A program made the translations under genes and the position numbers. Positions 1 through 12,078 of a stretch of DNA of 64,000 nt are shown here, piece after piece. Under the pieces are notes generated by a model. That model was not told the DNA's origin. It searched no databases and saw only the letters and a program-made list of their open reading frames with translations. The stretch is from Siphonodentalium dalli (taxonomy: Eukaryota > Mollusca > Scaphopoda > Gadilida > Siphonodentaliidae), in contig CP136062.1 of the NCBI GenBank assembly GCA_032622095.1, positions 8,211,710 to 8,275,709 on the forward strand, read 5' to 3'. Each line of letters opens with the position of its first letter. Position 1 is the stretch's first letter.

Positions 1-2090
1 AAACAAACCCCGACACGGTCCGGCTGATTTAATTGGGTTAAACAAACTCCGACACGGTCCGGCTGATTTAAATGGGTTAAACAAACTCCGACACGGTCCG
101 ACTGATATAAAGGGTTAAACAAACCCCGACAAGGTCCGGCTGATTTAAAGGATAAGACAAACTCCCACATATTAAAGGCTTAAACAGACTCCGATGCGGT
201 CCTGACCGATTTAAAGGTTAAGTCGAATCCGACATGGTCCACCTGAAAAACAGGTTTAACCAAACTCGGACACGTTTCATGGGAGTCTGGCTTTTTCACG
301 GGCGCTGTGGCTCTTTAATGGGAGACTGGCTTTTTCACGGGGGCTGTGGCTCTTTCGGTCCGACTGATTTAATGGGTAAAACAAACTCCGACACGGTCCT
401 ACTGATTTAAAGGGTTAAACAAACTCCGACACGGTCCGGCTGATTTTTAAACGGTTAAACAAACTCTAACATGGTCCGGCTGATTTAAAGGGTTAAACAA
501 ACCCCGACACGGTCCGGCTGATTTAAATGGGTTAAACAAAAATCCGACACGGTCCGGTAGATTCAAATGGTTACAGAAACTCCGACACTGTCCTACTGAT
601 TTAAGGGGTTAAACAAACTCCGACACGGTCGGGCTGTTTTAAAGGGTTAAACAAACTCTAAATGGTCCGGCTGATTTAAAGGGTTAAACAAACTCTAACA
701 TGGTCTTACTGATTTAAAGGGTTAAACAAACCCCACTACGGTCCGGCTGATTTAAAGGGTTAAACAAACTCTAACACGGTCCGGCTGTTTTAAAGGGTTA
801 AACAAACTCTAATACGATCCGGCTGATTTAAATGTTTAAACAAACTCCGACATGGTCCGGCTGATTTAAATGGTTAAACAAACTCCGACACGGTCCGGCT
901 GAGTTAAATGGGTTAAACAAACTCCGGTTCGCTCCGGCTGATTTAAAGGGTTAAACAAACTCCGACATGGTCCGGCTGATTTAAAGGGTTAAACAAACTC
1001 CGACATGGTCCGGCTGATTTAAATGGTTAAACAAAATCCGACACGGTCCGGCTGATTTAAATGGGTTAAACAAACTCCGACACGGTCCGGTAGATTCAAA
1101 TGGTTAAACAAACTCCGACACGGTCCGGCTGATTTAAAGGGTTAAACAAACGCCGACAAGGTCCGGCTGATTTAAATGGTTAAACAAACCCCGACACTGT
1201 CCGACTGATTTTAAGGGTTAACCAAACTATAACACGTTCCTACTGATTTAAAGGGCTAAACAAACCCCGACACGGTCCGACTGATTTTAAAGGTTAAACA
1301 AACACTAACACGGTCCTACTGATTTAAAGGGTTAAACAAACTCCGACATGGTCCGCCTGGTATAAATGGTTAAACAAACCCCGACACGGTCCGGCTGATT
1401 TAAACGGATAAACAAACAACGACATGGTCCTACTGATTTTAAGGGTTAAACAAACTCCGACACGGTCCGACAGATTTTAAATGTTAAACAAACACTAACA
1501 CGGTCCTACTGATTTAAAGGGTTAAACAAACTCCGACATGGTCCGCCTGGTATAAATGGTTAAACAAACCCCGACACGGTCCGGCTGATTTAAACGGATA
1601 AACAAACAACGACATGGTCCGGCTGATTTAAATGAGTTAAACAAACTCCGACACGGTCCGGCTGATTTAAATGGGTTAGACAAACCCCGACACGGTCCGG
1701 CTGATTTAAAGGGATAAACAAATCCCGACAAGGTCCGGCTGATTTAAATGGGTTAAACAAACTCCGACACGGTCCGGCTGATTTAAATTTTTAAACAAAC
1801 TCCGGCACGGTCCCGCTGATTTAAATGGGTTAAACAAACTCCGACACGGACCGACTTATTTAAATGGGTTAGACAAACCCCGACACGGTCCGGCTGATTT
1901 AAATAGGTTAAACAAACTCCGACACTGTCCGACTGATTTAAATTTTTAAACAAACACCGACACGGTCCGGTTGATTTAAATGGGTTAAACAAACTCCGAC
2001 ACTGTCCGGCTGATTTAAATTTTTAAACAAACTCCGGCACGGTCCGGCTCATATTACAGGCTTAAACAAACTCCGACGCGGTCCTGACCG
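1..2090. repeat. 39-bp minisatellite array
   Basis: About 50 diverged tandem copies of a 39-bp unit made of ACGGTCCGGCTGATTTAAA followed by GGGTTAAACAAACTCCGAC, with A/T variation at the junction. The array starts before the window. Open frames inside it only translate the repeat and have no codon-like conservation. A foreign block at 279-356 belongs to the 19-21-bp minisatellite that follows at 2161. Confidence 0.95.
177..356. repeat. internal copy of the array/minisatellite junction
   Basis: This segment repeats the sequence at about 2059-2240: the odd unit with GCGGTCCTGACCGATTTAAA, then CCTGAAAAACAGGTTTAACC, then CGTTTCATGGGAGTCT and the first 19-21-bp units. The offset is 1,882 bp. It shows that the right-hand junction of the 39-bp array was copied into, or flanks, a larger higher-order unit. 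Confidence 0.8.
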
Positions 2091-2160
2091 ATTTAAAGGT
2101 TAAGTCGAACTCCGACATGGTCCGCCTGAAAAACAGGTTTAACCAAACTCTGACACGTTT

Positions 2161-2488
2161 CATGGGAGTCTAGCTTTTTCACGGGAGCTGTGGCTCTTTC
2201 ATGGGAGACTGGCTTTTTCACGGGAGCTGTGGCTCTTTCGTGGGAGTCTGGCTCTTTTACGGGAGCTGTGGCTCTTTCACGGGGGTCGTGGCTCTTCCAC
2301 GGGAGCTGTGGCTCTTTCGCGGGAGTCTGTGGCTCTTTCGTGAGAGTCTGTGGATCTTTCACGAGAGTGTGTGGATCTTTCACGAGAGTATGTGGCTCTT
2401 TCACGAGAGTCTGTGGCTCTGTCGCGGGAGTCTGACTCGTTCGAGGGAGTCTGTGGCTCTTTCACTGGAGTCTGGCTCTTCCACGGGT
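2161..2488. repeat. 19-21-bp minisatellite
   Basis: About 16 tandem copies of GGGAGTCTGTGGCTCTTTCA-like units of 19 to 21 bp; the variants GGGAGCTGTGGCTCTTTCAC and GAGAGTCTGTGGATCTTTCA alternate. Unit length varies and is not a multiple of three, so the overlapping open frames on both strands are by-products and not genes. Confidence 0.92.
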
Positions 2489-3283
2489 GCTCAGCGGAAA
2501 AAAACGGCGAAAATAACCAATTTATTAGAATATTGGGACAAAATAACATCAAACTTCCGTATATCCCACCTGCTGCCACCAATGTAGCGTTCGCCGGCTC
2601 ATATAGGCCCAATTATCTGGAGGGGGTTTGGCCGCGTCTTAAACGGCTACGGAATTGCCTCGAAATAAAGAGAGTTCAACTGGTTCAAATTCAATTTATA
2701 TAAGATCGAAAAGAAAATCACACAATGACACAAACAATATCTACCCACTGCATGCGCCCGTCCTTCCGGCTTTCGACAGGCCTAAAATATGTATCTCAAT
2801 TACAACCAAAACCTCGACTCTCTCTCTACCTGACAATAACACGACCTCTCGCCTCAACGTCAGACGTCAACCGGCCTGCCGGAAGTCGGGCTACGTGCGC
2901 GTGCGGTGGGTTTACAAATATGTAAGTGAGAAACGGACTGTCTTATCTGACGGCTCGCCACAGTAGCAAAGATTAGATTTAGATGCGATTAATAGTAATT
3001 AATGAGCGCCCGCTTGGGCAAGCATTTACAAGTTGCATATGAAATGCCAGCTGATTAATAAAAAGAAATGTTGTAAATTGCGAACAAGCCTAATCTAGCA
3101 AAGAAACGAAATAAACGCGAATAATATAGAAACACAAACCACACAGCTGATACAGTCGAACGAATATAGATAAACTATGAAATTCTAGTCCAAAATTAAT
3201 ACATATATGTAAACTAATTTTGTCCGTAATGTGCCTTATACCATAGTTCCAATTTAGATGTGTCTTTCCACGTTGACACAAGT
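2489..3283. other. no gene seen; CpG-rich patch
   Basis: No recognisable coding or RNA gene. 2740-2960 is richer in CpG and GC than its surroundings and could be a relic promoter or old repeat; nothing in the sequence decides this. The rest is AT-rich. Confidence 0.5.
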
Positions 3284-3663
3284 GTTTAACCACCCTTATC
3301 GCACATGTTGATCTCAAGTTCAACCACCCTTATCATCCATGTTTATCTCAAGTGCAACCACCCTTATCATCCATGTTTATGTCAAGTTCAACCGCCCTTA
3401 TAACCCATGTTTATCTCAAGTTCAACAACCCGTATCAACCATGTTTATCTCAAGTTCAACCACCCTTATCACATATGTTTATCTCAAGTTCAACCACCCT
3501 TATCACCCATGTTTATCTCAAGTTCAACCGCCCTTATCACCCATGTTTATCTCAAGTTCAACCACCCTTATCACCCATGTTTATCTCAAATTCAACCACC
3601 CTTATCACACATGTTTATCTCAAGTTCAACCACCCTTATCACACATGTTTATCTCACAGTCAA
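3284..3663. repeat. 34-bp tandem repeat
   Basis: About 11 copies of a 34-bp unit: CACCCTTATCACCCATG, then TTTATCTCAAGTTCAAC. Middle copies are nearly identical; the first and last diverge. All three forward frames stay open over about 340 bp because the unit lacks stops, which explains three overlapping spurious ORFs. Confidence 0.95.
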
Positions 3664-3687
3664 CACCAAATAACCCAACACAAATTT

Positions 3688-3812
3688 GTGACATAACGCC
3701 CCATTATAATCTCACAACTTGATTCAAACTATACGAATGTCCCAATATATAGAACCCCAAAACACAAATACTCGTGTTCGGTTCTTAACGAAACCTCACA
3801 CGTCTTACTCCC
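3688..3812 (-). repeat. dispersed repeat, inverted partner of 35040-35161
   Basis: Read on the minus strand this matches 35040-35161: GGGAGTAAGACGTGTGAGGT, a degenerate TTAAGAACCGAACACG segment, AATCAAGTT and TATAATGGGGC-(A/G)-TG(T), ending in TATGTCAC. Two opposite-strand copies 31 kb apart mark an interspersed repeat family. Its class is unknown. Confidence 0.7.
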
Positions 3813-6800
3813 AGCGAAGACATACACACAATGAAGATGGCTCCCAAATATTGTCAATGAAAATGACCATAACGGCGGAACCAATCCCGATGTGTATTGC
3901 CAAACACCTCATCTAATATGCATCCCAAATAGTATATAAGAAACAGCCACATCCCATCACATCATGCTCTCACTAGACTCATCTCATCTCGAGGTTCGTA
4001 TACCTCTCCAGACATCACCCACACCAGGCATCACCCATTCGGGGACCTTAATGTGATAAATGTATTGATGATGGTTGAAGCGTGGCGGACGACCAAGTCA
4101 TGGCAATAGCTTGAACTTGACCCCGATGGTCCACATGAAGTAATGAGAGATGTGGCTTGCCAGATGTGCTAAAGACAATTTAGCGCACGGATGCCAGTAG
4201 TTCAAACCTGACTGACACTTTTGTAAAATTGGGCTAACACTGGAGCCAGGAGCTGTGGGGGTTAGGTGGGACAGTGTACAGTTGTTATTAGTAATATGAT
4301 AATATGCACTGCATATAGAACGACCCCACTATATGAGTAGAAGAATGGACGATAGCGGACTAAATGTTGTTAATGTGGTCATTCTCATGCACTCATCCAA
4401 ATTCAACCAGAACCAAACTATGCTCTTGCAGAAAATTGCACAAGTGTGCAGTACACCGTATAAGAAACAGGTGCACCCACAAAGGTTGCTTTCCACTGAG
4501 GTTTATATATATAAATATATTTCTTTCCTCATTACATAAAGAGTTATGGAAACGAATAAAAGAAACAAAGATAATCACATGAAATAATAATGCAATATAT
4601 GTTAATCAACTAACACAATACAGAGCATTCTATTCAAACTTGACTACATTTTGAAGGAGCGAAACCAAATATTAATTCAATTAAATAAAAATTATTAAAA
4701 GTGTTGCTGTCCAATGGAGTGATTAGGAAAGCGGAAAGTTGAAATGTCCAAGTAATACCAAATTATCAACACGAGGAGATACATGGGCCGGTGCGGGGTA
4801 GGGGGGGGGGTAGTGAACAATACGCTGGAAAGTATGCCGGGGTGGGTTGGTGACCCAAGAGGCAAAAACGCGTTTTTTACACCCTGATGCTATTTTTTTT
4901 ACATGACATTTGTAACAGTTTAAAACATTATAAGAATTTATAACTGCATAAACACTATATTTATATTACTGGGACCTCATATGGGCCTTAGTAGAGATGA
5001 CATTAAGCTATATGTCTTGTTGCATATGGGGCGGTTGATGTGAAAACAATCCTTCACGAAACCCTTCAGAAAGGAGCCTCAAGAAATGTATAACTGAAAT
5101 AAATTAACTTGTCTTGGTGTGACTAAAGTCAAGAACATTGTGTGCACGGAAAAAGAGCAAGCAACTGTCTCAAACAGTAATGTGACTATCAATGGGGAGA
5201 AAATATCTGTCATCACGCTGTCCATCAGTGCATCAAGCCAATCAGTGACATATTTGCATTCTATCAACTAATAATCTGTTTCTCTCACAACACCTAACAA
5301 TAAATATCCAAGTCTGGCATAGTGACTGTTTGTCATTTATTAATATGATAATAATGTACTACGTTATTCGAAAACTTACTCCTTCCAAGACCTTGACATG
5401 TAGATATACAATTAGAATATACAATTAGATGATAGGCCTTGGTGAATAATAATTGTACCCCACACAGGTTGATGCTTTTAAGTATATATATTCTCATGTT
5501 GCATTAACTAATGTGCCGGTTTAAATCTGGTATCAATGGTACTGTATATATGTTTATAGTTCATGGACATATACCGGTATATAACAATTTATAAGTCTGC
5601 GATACCTTGTAACTGAAACCATGTCATTTGGACCTTGCTGGTTAAAGCCGTGGTTGGCCTTCGTTATAGGTTATAATTTAGGAATAATTAAATTAAATTA
5701 AATAATAACATGTTGTAAAGAATATAGTAATGGTATACTATGATACTATGAATGCCATATTATCCTCGAAACGCACATTGTGCCAGTCGAAGATTTGTTT
5801 ATATACATTATACAGCATGTACAGAATGAGCAATAAGCACAACACTCAACACCGTGGAAATGTTTCAGGGGAGTGAGTCACAGTGACCCATTCAACACCG
5901 ATATATTAAAAGGTGAGGGTTAAAATTAGTTAGCGCTACACTGTTATGTTATAACATTTGGTGGAATTTCTAACCAAAGTTCACTTAATGCAAAGGGTAT
6001 CCGCGGTGATGAGTGTTTTGCTTACCGCATACTCTTCATATAATGTTTGTCTACATATCATGGGGTTTATTCACATGACTTAGAAATATCATTTAATACA
6101 ATTATTAGTTATTTAAGTCCAGTGTGGACTAAGTCCTCATTTTGGAAGATTCATCAGAATAACAATATGAGTCAGGACCCTATATATATCAGCCATTTAT
6201 CAACTCTGAAATGTGTGTAAAAGTAAAACATAAATGATCCAGAGAGACTGATGGACAAAACAAGAGCACTGCCACTGATGGTTATTTAAACCAAATTACC
6301 TGCTACCACCTTTGACCAAAAAACCTTAACCAAATATGTGCCATGCAAATTTCCATTGCGAGCTATTTCTGAAAACTGAATAGAACCTGGTATAAAATTG
6401 TCTACTATGAGGGTTTACGAGCAGACAATTTTACCCATTCACAATACAAACCGGTCATAGCACCATGCATACATGTATATGGCCTCAATAGCTCGAAGAC
6501 GAGTGTGACTCGCCACACAGTAGTATTTCAACCAGGTTCTACTCATGATTCATTCCATGAACTGAACATTACATGCACACGTCGGCAACGACATGCTAGG
6601 TGACGCTATTTTGCTGAAGATAGGATATAATATACATAACGCGAATTAATGTAGACTTTGAAAAATTATTGAAATTTCAACACGCAGTGACGAATGGTGG
6701 CCTGGTATAAGATAATATAATAGCAAGCTATTCCATGCATGAGATTAAATAGCCACCCTGTAACAAATAAATTTGGTAACCGAAGAAGTTGGGCATATTA

Positions 6801-7470
6801 TTATTATTGAATATAATATCTCACGTAACTTTCTCGCGTTCTGATTGGCTGCCTACTGCCATACTATTTTACGATAGTACCCATGTAGCCCACCTACTCA
6901 CCTACTATTCTTTTTCTGTTTATAGTAACATAATTTGTGTTTGCACCATCGTATTGCCACCTGAACACACGGTCAATCTGAAACTGTCATGTGCGTTTCC
7001 TGCGTTACATGTAGTTGTTGCTGTGTCTGTATAGCATCAGACTCGGAGAACGACCGATTTCCCGGTAGATAATCACATTCGTTCCGGTTCAATTTGACGA
7101 AGGGCGATCCTCGATTTCAAATACGATTGATAATTGTAGACACTTCCGTGTTGAATTCGGAAAACACGCTTCGATGCAAGATCAAATTTCTCGATTATAT
7201 ATACTCTAAATTCGTTATGGTGAGTTAATAAACGTATATATATGTGTAATATAATCGTCACTTTATTTATCTCTGGCTTAATTGGGTGTTATCGGAAGAT
7301 TTTGTTCATGTCTCCTCGAATTTAGTTTGTTTTCTCCAATGATATTTTCGTAACTCAATTCTTTCGAGACCGATTTCGTACCCGGAATTAACTATGTGCA
7401 TGATGAGACACTGTTTACTGTTCTCACCGTCTGCTATTAGCGACTTCAATTATTGAGTTTGTCTGTCAAA
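3813..7470. other. long AT-rich stretch without a recognised gene
   Basis: Read on both strands; open frames are short (60-80 codons), without recognisable domains or codon bias. Features are simple: a G-run at 4800-4812, poly-T and AT-rich microsatellite scraps. 4020-4260 is less AT-rich and may be the remnant of an interspersed repeat. The last few hundred bases (7035-7470) precede the recombinase pseudogene and could include its old promoter; no convincing TATA/initiator arrangement was identified. Confidence 0.5.
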
Positions 7471-8693
7471 ATGAGTGAACATAGATTTGCAGAAGATAAT
7501 CCAAATGACTTTTTAGATGAAAATCTTACATCTAAAAAAAACAAAGACACCACAAAATGTACTGTGAACATCTTGGAAACATTTTGCCGTGAAAAGCGAT
7601 TTGATTTAAACATGATGTCCATGTCTGCTAGTGAGTTGGATGGAATTTTAACAAACTTCTTTGTTAATGTCCGTATGCAGAGTGGATATTTTTATTCAAG
7701 ATCGAGTCTCCTCGTCATCAGACAAGGTATCAACCGATTCTTGAAAAATGCCGGTCAGAAGGAAAGGGACAGATTGTACATAAATCGCCCATTTCAGTCG
7801 CAGATTTGGATCTGATGTACAATAATGCCACATTTGACACATCTACACCCACAGGACTTGTGTCCAAAACATTCTTTGAAATCGTCTTATTCTTCTGTAG
7901 GCGAGGAAGAGAAAATCTTCGTGATTTACGACCAGATCACTTTGAAATCCGATGTGACGATGAAAATAAAATGTATTTGGTCAAAACAAAATCCGAGCAA
8001 ACAAAGAACTATTAAGGAGACATGAACATATCTGACGAGGGTTCAGAGGGTCGCATGTGTGAAACAGGAGGCCCTGTCTGTCCTGTCATGACCTTCCAAA
8101 AGTATCTGAGTAAGAGAAATCCCAAGTGCGAGGCATTATTTCAACATCCCAGGGATAGCTTCTTTGATGACGATGACGTGTGGTTCAAAAATTCACCCAT
8201 GGGTGAAAAAAATTTGGGAGATATGATGCCGAGAATTTCCAAACAGGCTGGACTTTCTAAAAGATATACAAATCACTGTATACGAACAACAGCTATTACT
8301 ATTCTGAGTAATGCTGGCTTTGAATCAAGGCACATTGCTTCCATTTCGAAGCATAGGTCAATCCAGTCAATAGCGAGATACTGCACTGATTCCTCGGATA
8401 CGCAGAAAAAGCAAATGTCGAACACTCTGGCCACCCATGTATCTGCTAGCAATAACTCTCTGCCATCACAAAACATTGATGTAGAATCTGCTAATACATA
8501 TGATTCTGGTGAGAAAGATGTACAGGTTGCTGGAAATGTACTTTTCCAAACTATTGACAATAACACTAATAACAGTACCAATGAGCTAAATTTCAGAGCA
8601 ATTGGTCCGAACCCAACGTTCAATTTCAATGGAGAAAATTGTATCTTCCACGTCTACAATTGTGCAACTCCTGCTAAAACCCCAGAACAGTGA
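7471..8693 (+). pseudogene. Crypton/DUF3504-type tyrosine recombinase, broken
   Basis: Remnant of a Crypton-like tyrosine recombinase gene, the family that gave the DUF3504/KIAA1958/ZMYM-type host proteins. The ATG at 7471 opens a helical SAM-like DNA-binding region (FAEDNPNDFLDENL, TFCREKRFD). The frame then shifts near 7760-7770: the family-like continuation GQIVHKSPISVADLDLMYNN is in another frame, and roughly 25 residues expected after GINRFLK appear missing. The second part keeps GLVSKTFFEIVLFFCRRGRE with the first catalytic Arg region. A TAA at 8013-8015 interrupts it, at a place where the family usually has Gln (CAA to TAA would explain it). The last part (from about 8022) keeps the catalytic set: HCIR (HxxR) at 8274-8285, then KHRS, then the putative nucleophile Tyr at 8379-8381. 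The tail ends with FNFNGENCIFHVYNC, as in relatives. A strong assignment to family; broken by one frameshift and one nonsense codon, so probably inactive. Confidence 0.85.
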
Positions 8694-8897
8694 ACTTTAA
8701 ATTCTGATTTGTGTTGTGTTGTTCACTTTAAACTTCTGTGAAAGAAATAGTTTCCTCAATCTTATGGAGGTTGTGCTTAAACGAGTTTCTCTTTGAAATT
8801 TTGAGTTGCATTAAATTGAAGTATTATGAATCTTGTATAAATTGTCTTGAATTAGAATAGTCTTCCATTTCCCAGGTATAATCTTTAATTGATAAAG

Positions 8898-8931
8898 AAT
8901 GTTCGATATAATATGATAAATAATGCATGAC
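8898..8931 (+). repeat. 34-bp direct repeat, left copy
   Basis: AATGTTCGATATAATATGAT followed by AAATAATGCATGAC; repeated at 9239-9272 with one mismatch. The pair brackets the low-complexity block. Confidence 0.9.
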
Positions 8932-9238
8932 ACCACCAAAAACATTTTTTTTTAAAACCCCAAAAAAACCCCAAAAAACCCAACAACAATACCACCACCA
9001 AAAACACAATAACAAACACAACAAAAAACACAACAGCACCACAACAAACGACAAAAAACAAAACACAACAAAAAACAACAACGCAACCACAAAAAAATAC
9101 AACAAAAAACACAATGCCACCACAAAAAAAAAAACAAAAAAAACACAATAACAAACACAACAACACCAAAAACACAACACAATAACAAACACAACAACAC
9201 CAACACCAAAAACACAACAAAACAAAAAAACAAAAACA
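8932..9238 (+). repeat. A/C-only low-complexity block
   Basis: About 307 bp made almost wholly of A and C on this strand (ACAACAAAAAACACAAC-like words, a few CACCACC and T). It gives long spurious frames: Lys/Asn/Thr on the plus strand and Phe/Val/Cys on the minus strand. These are not genes. Confidence 0.9.
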
Positions 9239-9272
9239 AATGTTCGATATAATATAATAAATAATGCATGAC
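9239..9272 (+). repeat. 34-bp direct repeat, right copy
   Basis: Same sequence as 8898-8931 apart from one G to A change (33 of 34 identical). Confidence 0.9.
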
Positions 9273-11227
9273 TTGTCGTTGACTATGCCAAAATAGTGGT
9301 CCTCGAGGAGGGAGAAATGCCGTGGCTTATGAACCAATCGCTCTATAATAAAGAGCGTTTTTGTGGCGGGTTTTTAAGGGTCTTTTTTGTTTTGTTATAT
9401 TAAAGTTGTGTCTTATTATTGGTGATAGAGATGATATATGCATATGATGCACTTCGCGTATAATTGTGTTTAATATATTAAGCATATGATTGCGCTTAAT
9501 ATATAAACAGCGCTATTGTAGCAGTAGGTTCGTGGGATATTTGACATGTTTGCATAGGGGGAGCTGCGCGTTATGAGATATGTGACTAATGATTATGTTG
9601 TGGCAATAATAGGGTGAGTATGTGATTATTAGCACGTTAGGTGCATAGAAAGTGTTTTCATGGGTGGTTGAGAGTGTTCAATGTATGTAGTTGACTGGTG
9701 CGCATCGTATGATTGTGTACTTATGTCTGATATTTTTGCAGTCTCGTTTTGGGCATAATTCGTCGCTTATGAATTGATTTCTAAGGAAATCATAATTTCG
9801 CGATTATCGGCGTAAGGGAGGGGTGCGGTAATGCTTTAGCGAATGGTTGGTGAGATGCAGTGATTTGAGGCAGGTGTATAATCCTACCGTTATTGTTATG
9901 TTATTATTCGAACATTGCGAGTAAAGGTATCGTGTGTCGTGCCTTAGCATAATCAGTATATATATATATTTAAACGAGCAATTTGTCAGACATCTGACTG
10001 GCTTAAAGTATATGCGCTCGTATTGCATTGACCTAATAATCATGGGAACGAGTTTTGTTATCATGAAGATGAGTACTCTATAATCTACAATTATTAAATA
10101 TGTCAATGTGATATGTGAGTAGACACTATGACTTAGTGTATACATATACATGTATTATAGCGCCCGCTCTCCCGTGGCGAAGCCGCGGAAGCGAAGCGAC
10201 CAGGGTATACGTATGTGAATATCGGATATACTAATCAACTTTTTCGGCCCAATCTAAAAATAATTTGAAATTACCTAAAATAGGATAATTTATTCATAAC
10301 TCAAGGGTCAGCGGGGTTCACAAAATTACTTTTGGCGACGGCCGCCATTTTGTATCGATTAGTTCCACCTCGATCGGCAGCGAAGTTAGTGTAATTTATC
10401 AAAATGACCAAGAGCAAAAACTTTGATAAATAATTATTGTCGGCACATGTTAGTTATACATGTACTTCATTATATATGGGCAAATAATGTCTTTAATACA
10501 AGCCAAAGATATTAAAAATTGAGAATCTGAGCACTGAAGTTTAACAAAAAGTGAAATAATCAAATTGCATGAACAAATTTTGTTTACATATTTTATAAAA
10601 ATATTAAAAATATTTGCACCGAAAGAGGATTTTAGAGGCCCCACTGGGTGTTTAGATATTTTCTATCGGTGTTTCCGCCTAAAAGTTGGATGGAATATTC
10701 TCAAAGTGTAAAGCCGACAAACGAAAACTATAAGTTCCGATAGATTGATAGATCGCAGAGTCCTTTTAAATAAATCGAATTCATCATAGATTCATACAAC
10801 TTTAGTGTGTCCCAAATCAATATTGGGTGATGAGGCATGGGTCGAGACATAATATAGTTCCAAATATATTAACTATTTTAAGCCATTTGATTCATTGATG
10901 GTGTGAACCAATCCAATCATGTTATTGATAATGGCTTGTATATCATGTATTTCTATTCACAACGAGCGAAAGAAATATGAGTTTGTTGCTTGATAAGTTT
11001 GTATCAGTACGCACACATAAAAAAAACATGTCTGCGTGCACGGTGCAGACATGTTTCGCCGCTCAACATTCACACTGAAAACATGTTAAATAACTCAACA
11101 CCTACGATTATGAACACAACTAAGGTAAGCAATAGATTTGTTAAAGCCAAAGTCGACACTGACTGGCGAAATATTGCAGACAAAACCAAATAAAAACAAA
11201 ACGCACACTGACAGTGACACCAACAGG
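9273..11227. other. no gene seen; one isolated GC-rich island
   Basis: AT-rich DNA with only short frames. At about 10161-10206 lies a compact GC-rich island (CCGTGGCGAAGCCGCGGAAG, then CGAAGCGACCAGGG) that stands out sharply; it could be the scar of an insertion. 11020-11054 holds a small hairpin (ACATGTCTGC ... GCAGACATGT). Confidence 0.5.
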
Positions 11228-11621
11228 TCAGGGAGAACCCAAAACCGATGTACTAAACCTCGATTTGTGAAAAAAACATCGATCGAGGTTCTTCGAGTAT
11301 TTCATCTTATACCTATGGGAGGCCAAATTCACATTTAATAATTAATTGTGCTTGATTGCGCTTAAGCACAATTAATTATTAAATGTGAATTTGGCCTCCC
11401 ATAGGTGTACTGTAACTTAGTGTAAGATGAAATACTCCACACTATATCACTTACTGTTACACTATATTACTTCCATTAGTATCATATTTGGTTTAGAGTG
11501 TTTCCCCTTATATCATGGGTGTATGTTTTGACCAGTGATCACATGGTCTCGAAGAACCTCGATCGAGGTTTTTCACACAAATCGAGATTTAGTACATCTA
11601 TTTTGGGTTCTCCCTGACCCT
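11228..11621. mobile_element. large imperfect palindrome / foldback element
   Basis: The core is a perfect 43-bp inverted repeat, 11311-11353 against 11364-11406, with a 10-bp loop (outer end ACCTATGGGAGGCCAAATTC). Pairing continues outward: AGTATTTCATCTTAT on the left with TAAGATGAAATACT on the right. After an unpaired insert at about 11437-11547 it resumes: TCGAAGAACCTCGATCGAGG, ACAAATCGAGATTTAGTAC and GGGTTCTCCCTGACC match the left-arm sequences at 11228-11297. Total paired arm is about 125 bp. No coding content; best read as a foldback/MITE-like element with an extra 110 bp in one arm. Confidence 0.8.
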
Positions 11622-11882
11622 GATCTGACCAATCTTCGAGCTTGAATTGAAATTAAAAAAAATGAATTTACCACAAGTTGTGCCATGGTTATTTCACAAA
11701 TGACTGCAACAAATTGCTATTTCAAATATAATTTAATGTTTCGCTTGCTGAATTACATGACAGATACATGTATGAATCAAGTATTATTTAAAAATATGCA
11801 AAATAGCATGACGATTGTACAGTATAACACTACCATAACAGAATGAGAATGAGAGCAAGAATTGATGGAGTCGCACCGAAAT

Positions 11883-11983
11883 GTAGCAGCACCATAATTC
11901 CAAGCCGGTCACCCATCCAAGGACTAACCGAGCTTGACGTTACTTAACCTCGGTGATCAGACAAAGCATCTAATGGCTGAGAC
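11883..11983 (-). pseudogene. 5S rRNA-like sequence, copy 1
   Basis: On the minus strand the order GATCACCGAGGTTAAGTAAC, GTCAAGCTCGGTTAGTCC, TTGGATGGGTGACCGG matches the internal part of animal 5S rRNA. The GGTTAGT and GGATGGGTGACC boxes of the internal control region are intact. The 5' third (GTCTCAGCCATTAGATGC) is recognisable but shorter than in a real 5S gene, and the 3' stem does not pair well with it. At about 101 bp against about 119-120 bp it is a pseudogene or a 5S-derived (SINE3-type) head. Pol III promoter elements may still work. Confidence 0.75.
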
Positions 11984-12078
11984 CTGGAGGTTGTATCATG
12001 ACAGTCCTCTAATGGCCAGACGAGCCCCCAGTGTAACAGGATGAGAGAGTGAGAAGTGCGTAAGTTGCACCGAACATT

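Noticed and set aside
1-2090. Telomeric or centromeric repeat
   Set aside because: GGGTTAAACAAA resembles a telomere-like word only by chance; the unit is 39 bp and no TTAGGG run occurs.
1522-2612. Overlapping open frames of 69-128 codons on both strands
   Set aside because: They lie in the 39-bp and 19-21-bp minisatellites and only translate the repeats; every frame looks alike.
3339-3722. Three overlapping frames rich in Ser, Thr, Pro and Ile
   Set aside because: Produced by a stop-free 34-bp tandem unit; all three frames are open at once.
8824-9337. Minus-strand frames rich in Phe, Val and Cys, up to 150 codons, resembling membrane proteins
   Set aside because: They are the reverse of an A/C-only low-complexity block; no domain and no codon bias.
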